Shown here: one piece after another, positions 51,139 to 58,840 of the stretch
Numbering within the stretch: position 1 is the first letter of the stretch
Layout: each line of letters starts with the position of its first letter
Origin: Nocardia concava NBRC 100430
Lineage (GTDB): Bacteria > Actinomycetota > Actinomycetes > Mycobacteriales > Mycobacteriaceae
Reading direction: 5' to 3'
NCBI RefSeq assembly: GCF_000308815.1
Contig: NZ_BAFX01000199.1
Location: 1 to 62,296, forward strand
Length of the DNA: 62,296 bases
Position numbers and translations under genes: made by a program
Notes under the pieces: generated by a model
Databases searched by the model: none
The model's input: the letters and a program-made list of their open reading frames with translations, nothing else
Told to the model about the DNA's origin: nothing

Positions 51139-51528
51139 ATGGCCAAGAGCGGTTCAGTTGATGACATCCTGAACGAGTTGGACGACGACCGCAGAGGGCA
51201 GGTCACGGCCCTGCAGTCGATCATTTTGGAGACCGAGCCGAACCTTGTCGAACACGTCAAGTGGAGTGCGCCCAGCTATGTCCTGGACGGTGAGGATCGG
51301 GTGACCTTCAATTTGAAGAACAAGGACAACAAGGTGCAGCTCATCCTTCACATGGGCTCGACCCGAAAGGAAGACAAGAAGGCTGCTCCCGTGATGGGCG
51401 ATCCGTCCGGTTTGGTGCAGTGGGTCTCCGATATCCGTGGAATCCTGAGCTTTGATGGTCTCGATGACATCAAGGACAAGCAGCCGACCGTCGCGCAGAT
51501 CCTTCAGCGGTGGCTGGCGATCAAGTAG
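51139..51528 (+). CDS. DUF1801 (YdhG-like) protein
   Basis: This 129-residue protein starts MAKSGSVDDILNELDDDRRG and shows DUF1801 features: LQSIILETEPNLVEHVKWSAPSY with the conserved K-W-x-x-P, TFNLKNKDNKVQLILHMG, and a final DGLDDIKDKQPTVAQILQRWL. No strong ribosome binding site precedes the ATG. It lies inside the IS21-like ends and on the opposite strand to the transposition genes, so it is a passenger. The family's biochemical role is not established. Confidence 0.85.
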   Translation: MAKSGSVDDILNELDDDRRGQVTALQSIILETEPNLVEHVKWSAPSYVLDGEDRVTFNLKNKDNKVQLILHMGSTRKEDKKAAPVMGDPSGLVQWVSDIRGILSFDGLDDIKDKQPTVAQILQRWLAIK

Positions 51529-51658
51529 CGCTCTGACCACGAATGACTCCGGCGGAGCCTCTGGTCCGGCTCAACAACGTTCAACGGCGACAGGCGGCTC
51601 CGCGACGTTGTCGGGCGGGCTGGGTAACCGTTCCGGGCGGTGCGATTCGATTCGTTGG

Positions 51659-52509
51659 TCATCGTCTGGTGCGGCGGGTTGGTCGTTCGACGACGGGCGG
51701 GTCGGGTTGTTGGCTGGTCCTGCTGGCGGTGGCGGCCAGGGCGGCTTTGGTGTGGGCGAGGCGGTAGGAGTCGGTGCCGGTCTCGATGATGTTGCCGCCG
51801 AAGGTGAGTCTGTCGACAACCGCGGCGCAGAGCCGTGGGTCGGTGAAAGTCTTTGTCCAGGAGCTGAAGCTGTCATTGGATGCGATCGCAACAGAGTTCT
51901 TTTCCTCGCGTTCGGTCAATACCTGGAACAGAAGTTCAGCGCCCCGTTTGTCCAGTTCCATGTATCCGAGCTCGTCGATGCATAAAAGGTCGACTCGCCC
52001 GTAGCGGGCGATGGTTTTGGTGAGTTGCTTCTCGCCGGCGGCCTCGACCAGCTCGTTGACCAGCTTCGCGGCCAGGGTGTATCTCACCCGGAAACCGGCC
52101 ATCGCGGCCTCGGTGCCCGCGCGATCAGTAGATGGGATTTGCCGGTGCCGGAGTCGCCGATCAGGCAGAGCGGAAACCCCTTCTTGATCCATTCGCATTT
52201 GGCCAGGGTGTGGATCATGGCGGCGTCGATGTGGGGGTTGGCGTCGAAATCGAAGGTTCGCAACGACTTCTCGCGGGGGAATCCGGCGGCGCGGATGCGT
52301 CGTTCGGAGCGGCGGCGGGCGCGGTCGTCGCATTCGGCCATCAGCAACTCGGCCAGGAATCCGCGGTAGGTCATCTGCTCGCGGGAGGCCAGATCGGCCA
52401 TCTCGTCGAACTGAGCGCGGATGGTCGGTAGCCGTAGCATGCGGCAGGCGGTGTCGACCGCGGCGTCGGCGGCTTGCTCGGTCAGTCCGCGGCGGCGGGG
52501 TGCGTCCAT
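51659..52509 (-). pseudogene. istB: IstB ATPase, frameshifted
   Basis: IstB is the AAA+ helper of IS21 transposition. The first 425 bases encode the N-terminus (starts MDAPRRRGLTEQAADAAVDT) up to the P-loop GDSGTGKSHLLIA. The rest (AAMAGFRVRYTLAAKLVNEL, LLCIDELGYMELD, RLTFGGNIIETG) lies in another frame. About four bases stand where six are expected, between the isoleucine after the P-loop and the Gly-Thr that should follow near 52115, which indicates a two-base deletion. No slippery sequence suggesting programmed frameshifting was seen. Confidence 0.82.
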
Positions 52510-52513
52510 CGGG

Positions 52514-54133
52514 TCATCCTCTCGATCGTTGTGTCAGACGCAGTAATTCGTCATAGGCCCGAACTGACGGCAGTGGTCGCGTATCGGGTGGCAATTGCGC
52601 GAGTCGGCGAGCGGTCAGCGACGCGACTGCCGACGCCGACCCGGGCTCGCAGTTCTGCTCGTCGAGCTCGGGTGTGGTGTCGGAGTCGGCGGCCTTGCGG
52701 GCCTCGAGCGCGACGGCGTCCGGGGTCAACGCCCCGGCCCGCAAGGCGGTGGCCAGTCCCGCGACGACGTGGTCGTGGCGTAGATGTCGGTGCAGCAGCA
52801 ACACTTCGATCAGTGCTCGGGTGCCCTCGGCGTCGCCGCGGGCTTTGCGGGCCGCGGCCCACCAGGCGTCGTGAACCGGGGTGAATTTGCCTGCCGCGCG
52901 GACTTGCTCGAGCACGGTCGAGCCGGGCAGTGCGCCGGGTTTGTGCAACAGCCCTTCCAGGTAGTGGTCGAGTTCGAGGCGCGCTTCGCCCTTGCCCGGC
53001 AGGCGTTCGTGCCGGGTGATCTCGGTGCGGCCGTCGTAGACGATCAACTCCGAGGACCGCAGCAACACCCTCAACTGACGGCCGATCACGCGAACCGGAA
53101 CCGAATACTTGTTGGCGCGCACCGTGATCTGCGAATAGCGGTCGACCCGCGGGGTGAACCAGCGCCCGGTCTCGAACGGCTCGTCCGGCAGCGGTTTGAG
53201 CAGCCCCTGCTCGACTGCGAAGTATTCGCCGACTGTGCGGGGTCGGACACCGATGCGGCGGTCCTCGTCCTCGAGATCCCAGACATCGATCATCGCGTTC
53301 AACTCCGCGATCGAGGAGACGTCGGGAACCGGCACCAAATGGTTGCGGCGGAAGCGGCCGATGTCGCCTTCGACGCCGCCCTTTTCATGAGCGCCGGTTT
53401 GTCCTGGCTGGCAGTAGAACGCGGTCAGGTCGAAGGCCGAACGAAACGCTGTCCATCGCTCGGTTTCCACTCGTTGGCGCGAGAAGCCGATCACGTTCGC
53501 GACTGCTGCCTTGAGGTTGTCGTAGCGGATCTGCCCGGCCGGCACGCCACCGAGCCTGGAGAAGGCGTGGACGTGGCCTTCGAAGAACGCCTCCTGCCCA
53601 CCCGACATCGATACTCGATGAACAGCTTTGCCCGAGAACGACATTCGTAGCGCGAACAGGTAGCAGCGCACCAGATCACCACGCAGCCGGATCACGATCT
53701 CTCCGAAGTCGACCTCGGCCTCCATTCCCGGCCGGTGCGATTGCGGCACGAACACCTGGGCCGGGGCCCGGCCCGACGCGGCGAGGATCTCGGGTTTGCG
53801 GTCGGCGACATAGGCGCGCACCCGCCCGTACGACACTCCGGTCATGGCCTGCTCGTCGAGTAGCCGCTGATAGATGCGGGTCACGGTATGTCGTTGTTTA
53901 CGAGGCGCTTTCAGGTCCGCGCGTAGGATTTCGTCGATGAACGGCTTGTACGGATCCAACCGGGATCCGCGCCGTGGATACTGCTTCCGCGGTTGCGGCC
54001 ATACCGAAATCAGAGCTGCGTCGACTGTCCGCCAGCCCACCCCGTACTCGCGCTCCAGCGCCCGCTTCGACGTGCCCGCGCGGAAGTCTCGGCGGATGGA
54101 CGCATACAGGTCGACCTTCGAGATGTTGGGCAT
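52514..54133 (-). CDS. istA: IstA transposase of IS21 family
   Basis: This 539-residue transposase starts MPNISKVDLYASIRRDFRAG after GAGGAG. An N-terminal HTH (KRALEREYGVGWRTVDAALI) precedes the DDE integrase core, with EVDFGE (Asp), YDNLKAAV (Asp) and HEKGGVEG (Glu). A C-terminal beta-barrel and helical tail follow. All catalytic residues are present and the frame is intact. It lies four bases upstream of istB. Confidence 0.93.
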   Translation of the reverse strand: MPNISKVDLYASIRRDFRAGTSKRALEREYGVGWRTVDAALISVWPQPRKQYPRRGSRLDPYKPFIDEILRADLKAPRKQRHTVTRIYQRLLDEQAMTGVSYGRVRAYVADRKPEILAASGRAPAQVFVPQSHRPGMEAEVDFGEIVIRLRGDLVRCYLFALRMSFSGKAVHRVSMSGGQEAFFEGHVHAFSRLGGVPAGQIRYDNLKAAVANVIGFSRQRVETERWTAFRSAFDLTAFYCQPGQTGAHEKGGVEGDIGRFRRNHLVPVPDVSSIAELNAMIDVWDLEDEDRRIGVRPRTVGEYFAVEQGLLKPLPDEPFETGRWFTPRVDRYSQITVRANKYSVPVRVIGRQLRVLLRSSELIVYDGRTEITRHERLPGKGEARLELDHYLEGLLHKPGALPGSTVLEQVRAAGKFTPVHDAWWAAARKARGDAEGTRALIEVLLLHRHLRHDHVVAGLATALRAGALTPDAVALEARKAADSDTTPELDEQNCEPGSASAVASLTARRLAQLPPDTRPLPSVRAYDELLRLTQRSRG

Positions 54134-54183
54134 CGGTGCGCTCCTCGGCAGCGCCCGACATACTTCCACCACGCCCATCCGGT

Positions 54184-54255
54184 GCCGTCGAAATTCGCGA
54201 ACATCACCCGGACGCCCAGGCCAGCGCCGTCAAGATTCGTGAACAGCTGCCGTCA
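54184..54255 (-). repeat. IS21 right terminal repeats
   Basis: GCCGTCGAAATTCGCGAACA at 54184-54203 and GCCGTCAAGATTCGTGAACA at 54226-54245 differ at four positions. GCTGCCGTCA follows at 54246-54255 as the outer end. Confidence 0.8.
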
Positions 54256-54437
54256 TAGATGACGGACAGAGCCACCGCATCGGGCTGGCGGCGTCTGAGT
54301 TGCTGGTCGTGTATCTCGAGGATTGGAAATTGTTGGGCAGGCCGTGCTTTCGGGCAGGTATGTCGAGATCTGTACCGAATCCGCGGGCTGTTCGCGGACG
54401 AAGGTAGGAAAACGGGCTAGACCTTTGTCGCGAGCCT

Positions 54438-55199
54438 TCAGGCCGGTTTGCGGGCCTCGATGAGGAAGCGGGTCGTGGTCGCGACGAACGGGCCGTCGGC
54501 TTCGATTTGTTCGTGTAGTCGACGGAGCCGATCGCGGTATTCGACGACAGTGAAGCCGGGCACCATCCAGATCACCTTCCGCAGGAAGTAGATGACAGCA
54601 CCGATGTCGAAGAACTCGGTGCGCAGCTGCTCGAAGCGCAGGTCGACCACCTGCAGACCGGCTGCTTCGGCCTCGCGGCGCGTGTCCTCGGGATGCCGTG
54701 CGCGCCGGACGCGGTCGGGTTGTGGTCCCAGGAAGTATTCGACCAGCTCGAAAACGCTTGCCGGACCGACGTGCTGGGAGAAATAGGTGCCCCCGGGTTG
54801 CAGCACGCGGGCGATTTCAGTCCACCACGCTTTCACCGGGTGCCGACTGGTGACCAAGTCGAACGCCGCGTCGGCGAAGGGTAGCGGTGGCTCGTCGGTA
54901 TCGGCGACGACCACCGCACCCCGCGGGTGTAGCAACTGGGTCGCTTTGGCTACATTCGGCGGCCACGACTCGGTCGCCACCATGGTGCGGGGGAGCGTGG
55001 GCGCGCCGGCCAGTACCTCGCCGCCGCCGGTCTGGATGTCCAGTGCCGCAGTCGATCCGGCCAACCGCTCACCCATGAGTCGTTGATATCCCCAAGACGG
55101 GCGCTGTTCGGTGGCACGGCCGTTCAGCCAGGAGAAGTCCCACCCGGCCACCGACACGGTGTCGGCTTCGGCAACCAGTTCCTCGAAGCTCCGCAACAT
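54438..55199 (-). CDS. SAM-dependent methyltransferase
   Basis: This 253-residue protein has ALDIQTGGGEVLAG as a degenerate motif I, LPFADAAFDLVTSRHPVKAW, and ARVLQPGGTYFSQHVGP, the typical class I small-molecule methyltransferase order. It begins two bases after the stop of the upstream gene and ends the nine-gene operon. The substrate is unknown. Confidence 0.85.
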   Translation of the reverse strand: MLRSFEELVAEADTVSVAGWDFSWLNGRATEQRPSWGYQRLMGERLAGSTAALDIQTGGGEVLAGAPTLPRTMVATESWPPNVAKATQLLHPRGAVVVADTDEPPLPFADAAFDLVTSRHPVKAWWTEIARVLQPGGTYFSQHVGPASVFELVEYFLGPQPDRVRRARHPEDTRREAEAAGLQVVDLRFEQLRTEFFDIGAVIYFLRKVIWMVPGFTVVEYRDRLRRLHEQIEADGPFVATTTRFLIEARKPA

Positions 55200-55200
55200 G

Positions 55201-55959
55201 TCAGCGATCCTCGCACAGGAATCCGTTGTGAGGCGGCAGGGCCGCAGCCCGTGAGCCGGCGCTGTAGGCGGTCCGTAGGTCGGGATCGAGTCGGTTCAGG
55301 ATGGACAACAGGACGACTTGCAGGTCGTCGCCGCCGTTCATTCCGGTGTCGAGGAGCTCGATCATTCGGTGCCGGGGGATCGTTCGGACCAGGGAGTTGA
55401 GTTGCGCGTCGGATCGCGCGAGTGCCGCACTGCGCAAGATGCCCTCATCGTCTGTCAGGTGTGCCACGAGATATCGGACGTGATTCGCCGGCAGATGCTC
55501 GATAAGTCTCCCCGCGGTGTCGTGGTCGTGCCGTCGAAGTAGCTCGATGGCCACTGGCAGCAGAGCATCGGTTGGGATGCTCGGGGCCAGTATTTGCACG
55601 GCGAGGGGGTCGAGATGTGGTGCGGCATCGGCCATGTAGTCCGGTCGGAGCCTGCGGATGACCGCTGCGGCCTTCTGCGGATGGGCCAGACCGACCGCGC
55701 CCGCCCCTCGGCCCGCGACCAGCGGTGGAATGGCCTGCTGCGCCAGGGTGGCGATGAGAGCCGCGGGGAGTAGCGGGGCGAGCGCGCTGATCCGGCCGAA
55801 CATCTCGGTCTGATCCGCGAACAGTCTGCGGGCGATGCGATCGGTGAGCTCGCGCAGTTGCGGTAGCCCGAGACACTCGAATCTGTCTATCTCGGTGATA
55901 TCGGCATCGAGGATCCGCGCGAGGTGTTCGAGCTGTGCTCGAACCGTCGAATCATCCAT
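55201..55959 (-). CDS. Helical-repeat protein, unknown function
   Basis: This 252-residue, fully helical protein starts MDDSTVRAQLEHLARILDAD. Repeated helix pairs (ALAPLLPAALIATLAQQAIP, VIRRLRPDYMADAAPHLDPL, LIEHLPANHVRYLVAHLTDD) recall the superhelical N-terminal domain of MgtE transporters, but there is no membrane part. Its start overlaps the stop of the small upstream gene. Function unknown. Confidence 0.72.
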   Translation of the reverse strand: MDDSTVRAQLEHLARILDADITEIDRFECLGLPQLRELTDRIARRLFADQTEMFGRISALAPLLPAALIATLAQQAIPPLVAGRGAGAVGLAHPQKAAAVIRRLRPDYMADAAPHLDPLAVQILAPSIPTDALLPVAIELLRRHDHDTAGRLIEHLPANHVRYLVAHLTDDEGILRSAALARSDAQLNSLVRTIPRHRMIELLDTGMNGGDDLQVVLLSILNRLDPDLRTAYSAGSRAAALPPHNGFLCEDR

Positions 55960-56191
55960 TGCCGTGCTGCTTTCCGAACAGGATCTTGCGGGCGGGACCG
56001 CGTAGGGGCCGCGGTGCCATCCGGAGCGTCTCGGCGATCGCCCGGTCGAGTGCTGTGCGTCGGCCAGCCCGGGCGCGTTCGAACAAGCGGAGTAGTTCGG
56101 CGCTGTCGCTCTCGGTGAGCGCGGCCAGCGCGGTCAGGTCCGGGCCCAACTCACGGCGCAGGGTTGCCGACGCGTCGGAGTCCCGATTCAT
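55952..56191 (-). CDS. Small helical protein, unknown function
   Basis: This 79-residue protein reads RRELGPDLTALAALTESDSA then LLRLFERARAGRRTALDRAI, with a basic C-terminus. Both ends overlap neighbouring genes (ATGA upstream, ATGGATGA downstream), which supports translation. No family is recognised; it may partner the following helical-repeat protein. Confidence 0.62.
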   Translation of the reverse strand: MNRDSDASATLRRELGPDLTALAALTESDSAELLRLFERARAGRRTALDRAIAETLRMAPRPLRGPARKILFGKQHGNG

Positions 56192-57255
56192 GGTGCACCC
56201 CCGGTGATCCGGCGGACGAAATCGCCGATCTCGGACAGCGAGCGCATGCCCTCAGGAACGATGTCGGCAAAGAGTTGGAAGACATGGACCTGACCGCTCC
56301 ACAGCGTGAGCTGGGCCGGCACGCCCTCGGTGGTGAGCCGGTCATACAGCAGATGCGCGTCGAGCGCGAGGATCTCGGTTTCGGCGGCGTGGATCAGGAA
56401 GGGTGGCAGGCCCTTCAGATTCGATCGGATCGGTGACAGCGCGGCGGCCTGGTCGAGGCCACGGGCGAGGACGTGGTTGGCCATCAGATCGCCGCCGCTC
56501 ATCGGCCAGGCGCCGGCGATCGGGATCATCGGGTCGAGGCGAGCGCGGGGGTCCGCGAACTTCTCGGTCGGATCGAAGTCGATCCACGGGCTGATGATGG
56601 CCAGGCCCGCGCACGCCGGGAGGCCCTCGTCGCGGACGCGCACCGCCAGGGCGACCGCGATGGCGGCGGCGCCGGAGTCCGCGCCGATGACCAGCTTCCC
56701 GGGGTCGATGCCGTGGCCGAGCAATGCGCGATAGGCGGCCACGGCGTCGTCGACCGCGTCGCGGAATTCGTGCTCGATCAGGAGCCGGAATTCGACCGTG
56801 TAGACGGGTATTCCGGCCTCGGCGGACAGTCGAGACAGCATGCGCCGATGGGAGTTGAAGCCGCCCGCGACCAGCCCGCCGCCGTGGAACCACAGGACGG
56901 CAGCGTCCGCCCGGGTGACGCCGGGACCGCTGACCCGCTCGATGCGCGGAGGGCAGTCGGGCAGCGAAATCCGTTCGACGGTACTGCCTTTCAGCGGGCG
57001 TACCGGCATCAGCAGGTAGTCCGTCGCGGCGACCAGCGTTTGCAGCCACCGGGCTTTCGCGGTGCCCTCCGGACCGATCCTGATCATCATTCCGTACACG
57101 CTGATCAGGGCGTTCAATGCGGGCTTGATGGCGATCCGGCTCAGGCGCAGCAACACTCGGGACTGCGGACTCGCCGGACCGGGTGTCACGGTGACGATCG
57201 AGATGGGTTGGGGCACCGCCCTTTTGCGAGGGCGGGCCTTGCGCGGTGTGGTCAT
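56188..57255 (-). CDS. HSL-type alpha/beta hydrolase (esterase)
   Basis: This 355-residue esterase starts at an ATG overlapping the upstream stop (ATGA). The oxyanion motif HGGG is at 124-127. The nucleophile region reads GADSGAA with Ser194, an ADSGA elbow where GDSAG is usual. ALDAHLLYDRL supplies the likely Asp and GQVHVF the His. Together with the Baeyer-Villiger-type monooxygenases of the operon it could hydrolyse the lactone or ester they produce. Confidence 0.87.
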   Translation of the reverse strand: MTTPRKARPRKRAVPQPISIVTVTPGPASPQSRVLLRLSRIAIKPALNALISVYGMMIRIGPEGTAKARWLQTLVAATDYLLMPVRPLKGSTVERISLPDCPPRIERVSGPGVTRADAAVLWFHGGGLVAGGFNSHRRMLSRLSAEAGIPVYTVEFRLLIEHEFRDAVDDAVAAYRALLGHGIDPGKLVIGADSGAAAIAVALAVRVRDEGLPACAGLAIISPWIDFDPTEKFADPRARLDPMIPIAGAWPMSGGDLMANHVLARGLDQAAALSPIRSNLKGLPPFLIHAAETEILALDAHLLYDRLTTEGVPAQLTLWSGQVHVFQLFADIVPEGMRSLSEIGDFVRRITGGAP

Positions 57256-58016
57256 TGCTCGAGCTCCGGCACTCGATGACGCGCCACGCTGGAGAAATCG
57301 AGGTCGGTCGGAATCCCCTGCTCGTTGAAGGGGTTTCGCCCCCAGTCGCGGTCGATCAGTTCCGAGGCGGAGCTGAGCGCCGTCCACGCCCACTGCCCGA
57401 GCCGGGTCTGCATGAGCGTCGCCCCGACCCGCACCGGCCACGGGAAATCGGCTCGCTCCTGCGGAGGAAATCCCAGATAGTCGAGTCCCGCGTCGAAGAT
57501 GTCCTCCACCACCGCATCGTGGAAATACCGCAGGAACAGCGGCCAGATCAGCCGGGTGTACAGGATCGGCTGGGCGTGGATCTCGTGACTGATGATCGCC
57601 GTATCCGGTTGCGCGCCAGGTCGAATGACGAAGGCGTGCCCGCCGCGCATGGCGAGGTGCCGATGGAACGCGAAGTGGATCTCCTGCGCGGGCACGAACC
57701 GGGTGATCGAGTACTTGACGACCCCGTGGCCGGTGCTCTGTCCCTCCCGCAGTTCACCCGCGGCCCGGATCTCGGCTCCGCGCCGGTACATGTCGGCTTG
57801 GAAGATCTTGCCCCACACCGGCTTCGTGAAGGGGCGGCCGTCCAATGTCTCGGTGACGGAGTCGATCTCACCGCCGAAGATCTTGGCGGCCAGCGCGGTG
57901 AAGGCCACACCCGCTTGCTGCGCGTCCATCGGCACCTCCCGCTCGTGGTAGTTGCGAGAAATGCCGAAATACTTGTCGTCGAAGGCGAAGTCGTATCGGC
58001 CGATCATCTTGGACAT
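57252..58016 (-). CDS. Unknown 254-residue operon protein
   Basis: The protein starts MSKMIGRYDFAFDDKYFGIS after GAGGAGAC. It is soluble and mixed alpha/beta, with FAFHRHLAMRGGHAFVIRPG, IISHEIHAQPILYTRLIWPL and a C-terminal RDWGRNPFNEQGIP. The pattern recalls lipid- or steroid-binding proteins, but I cannot assign a family. It overlaps the esterase gene by ATGA. Confidence 0.72.
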   Translation of the reverse strand: MSKMIGRYDFAFDDKYFGISRNYHEREVPMDAQQAGVAFTALAAKIFGGEIDSVTETLDGRPFTKPVWGKIFQADMYRRGAEIRAAGELREGQSTGHGVVKYSITRFVPAQEIHFAFHRHLAMRGGHAFVIRPGAQPDTAIISHEIHAQPILYTRLIWPLFLRYFHDAVVEDIFDAGLDYLGFPPQERADFPWPVRVGATLMQTRLGQWAWTALSSASELIDRDWGRNPFNEQGIPTDLDFSSVARHRVPELEQ

Positions 58017-58033
58017 GTTCTGTCTCCTCGGTA

Positions 58034-58840
58034 TCAGATGCGGTTACGCAGGCGAATGAGTGCGGCGGGCGCGTCCTGCACGATCAGCCAGGCCGTGATC
58101 ATGACCAGGAAGATCACCGGGCCCACGGTTGCTCCGCCGAGTCCGATGACTCCGTTCATGGAGTTCAAAGGCCCGGTGAGGGTGAGGAATCCGAGTCCCG
58201 CGCTGGTGTTGGTGACCAGGCACAGCGCGGCCGTCCAGTTGATCCAGGTGGGAAACAGCTTCGTCCGCACCGAGATCACGATGAACCCGACCAGGAATGG
58301 AACCCAGATTCCGCCGAGCATGTAGGCCGACGCGAACGCGGCGACATGCAGGGTGTGGATGATCTCGGCGCTGACGTGGTCGACGAGCAGTGCGGTGACG
58401 GCGAACAGGCCGGTCTCGATGGCGAAGGCCGCGAACAAGAGCACGTCGCTGATCAGCGCCATCCAGCTCACGCGCTTGCCGGGGCTGGTGTCGGCCTGGT
58501 AGAGCAGCGCGCCGATAGAGCCGCTGATCCAGATGAGCAGCGGATAACCGAATCCCGCGATACCGGCGAGCGCTTTGATGTAGGGGTTGTATTGGTGGAA
58601 GAAGTGGGCGATCTCGGTGCTCGAGGAACCGTCCGGCAGGATCGTGAAATAGATCGTGAAGGCGACCGACACCACGGTGAAGGCCACCACCCATCCGATG
58701 GCGTAGATCGTCTTCTGCAAGGTGCCGCGTTCGGCAGCGCCGGCTAGACCGCGGATCAGTGCGGGGGCGGGACCACCGCGCAGCAGGGCCGGTAGCGGAG
58801 CTGTGATCGGCGGAGCGGGAGTGGCGAGTTCGGTGGTCAT
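58034..58840 (-). CDS. Polytopic membrane protein, unknown function
   Basis: This 268-residue protein has about six transmembrane segments (for example IYAIGWVVAFTVVSVAFTIY, SGSIGALLYQ region, LLFAAFAIETGLFAVTALLV and GPVIFLVMITAWLIV) after a Pro-rich 40-residue N-terminus. Its ATG overlaps the stop of the monooxygenase gene (ATGA), so it is co-translated with it. It might help import or bind the hydrophobic substrate; no family is recognised. Confidence 0.75.
   Translation of the reverse strand: MTTELATPAPPITAPLPALLRGGPAPALIRGLAGAAERGTLQKTIYAIGWVVAFTVVSVAFTIYFTILPDGSSSTEIAHFFHQYNPYIKALAGIAGFGYPLLIWISGSIGALLYQADTSPGKRVSWMALISDVLLFAAFAIETGLFAVTALLVDHVSAEIIHTLHVAAFASAYMLGGIWVPFLVGFIVISVRTKLFPTWINWTAALCLVTNTSAGLGFLTLTGPLNSMNGVIGLGGATVGPVIFLVMITAWLIVQDAPAALIRLRNRI

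Larger units (their letters stand above)
50986..54255 (-). mobile_element. IS21-family insertion sequence with passenger gene
   Basis: The 3270-base element carries istA and istB on the minus strand and multiple terminal repeats, as is typical of IS21. The right end, read inward, is TGACGGCAGC, then a 20-base repeat, 22 bases, and a second 20-base repeat. The left end has TGACGGCAGT, a degenerate copy (12 of 20 identical), 25 bases, and a close copy at 51041-51060. A DUF1801 gene lies between the left end and istB. No target duplication is visible. With istB frameshifted the element is probably immobile. Confidence 0.8.

Noticed and set aside
50978..54263. Target-site duplication flanking the IS21-like element
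   Set aside because: The bases outside the two ends do not match over 4-8 positions.
54256..54437. The N-terminal part of the integrase interrupted by the IS21-like element
   Set aside because: None of the three minus-strand frames next to the right end shows integrase motifs, so interruption is not demonstrated. The stretch holds no gene I can support.
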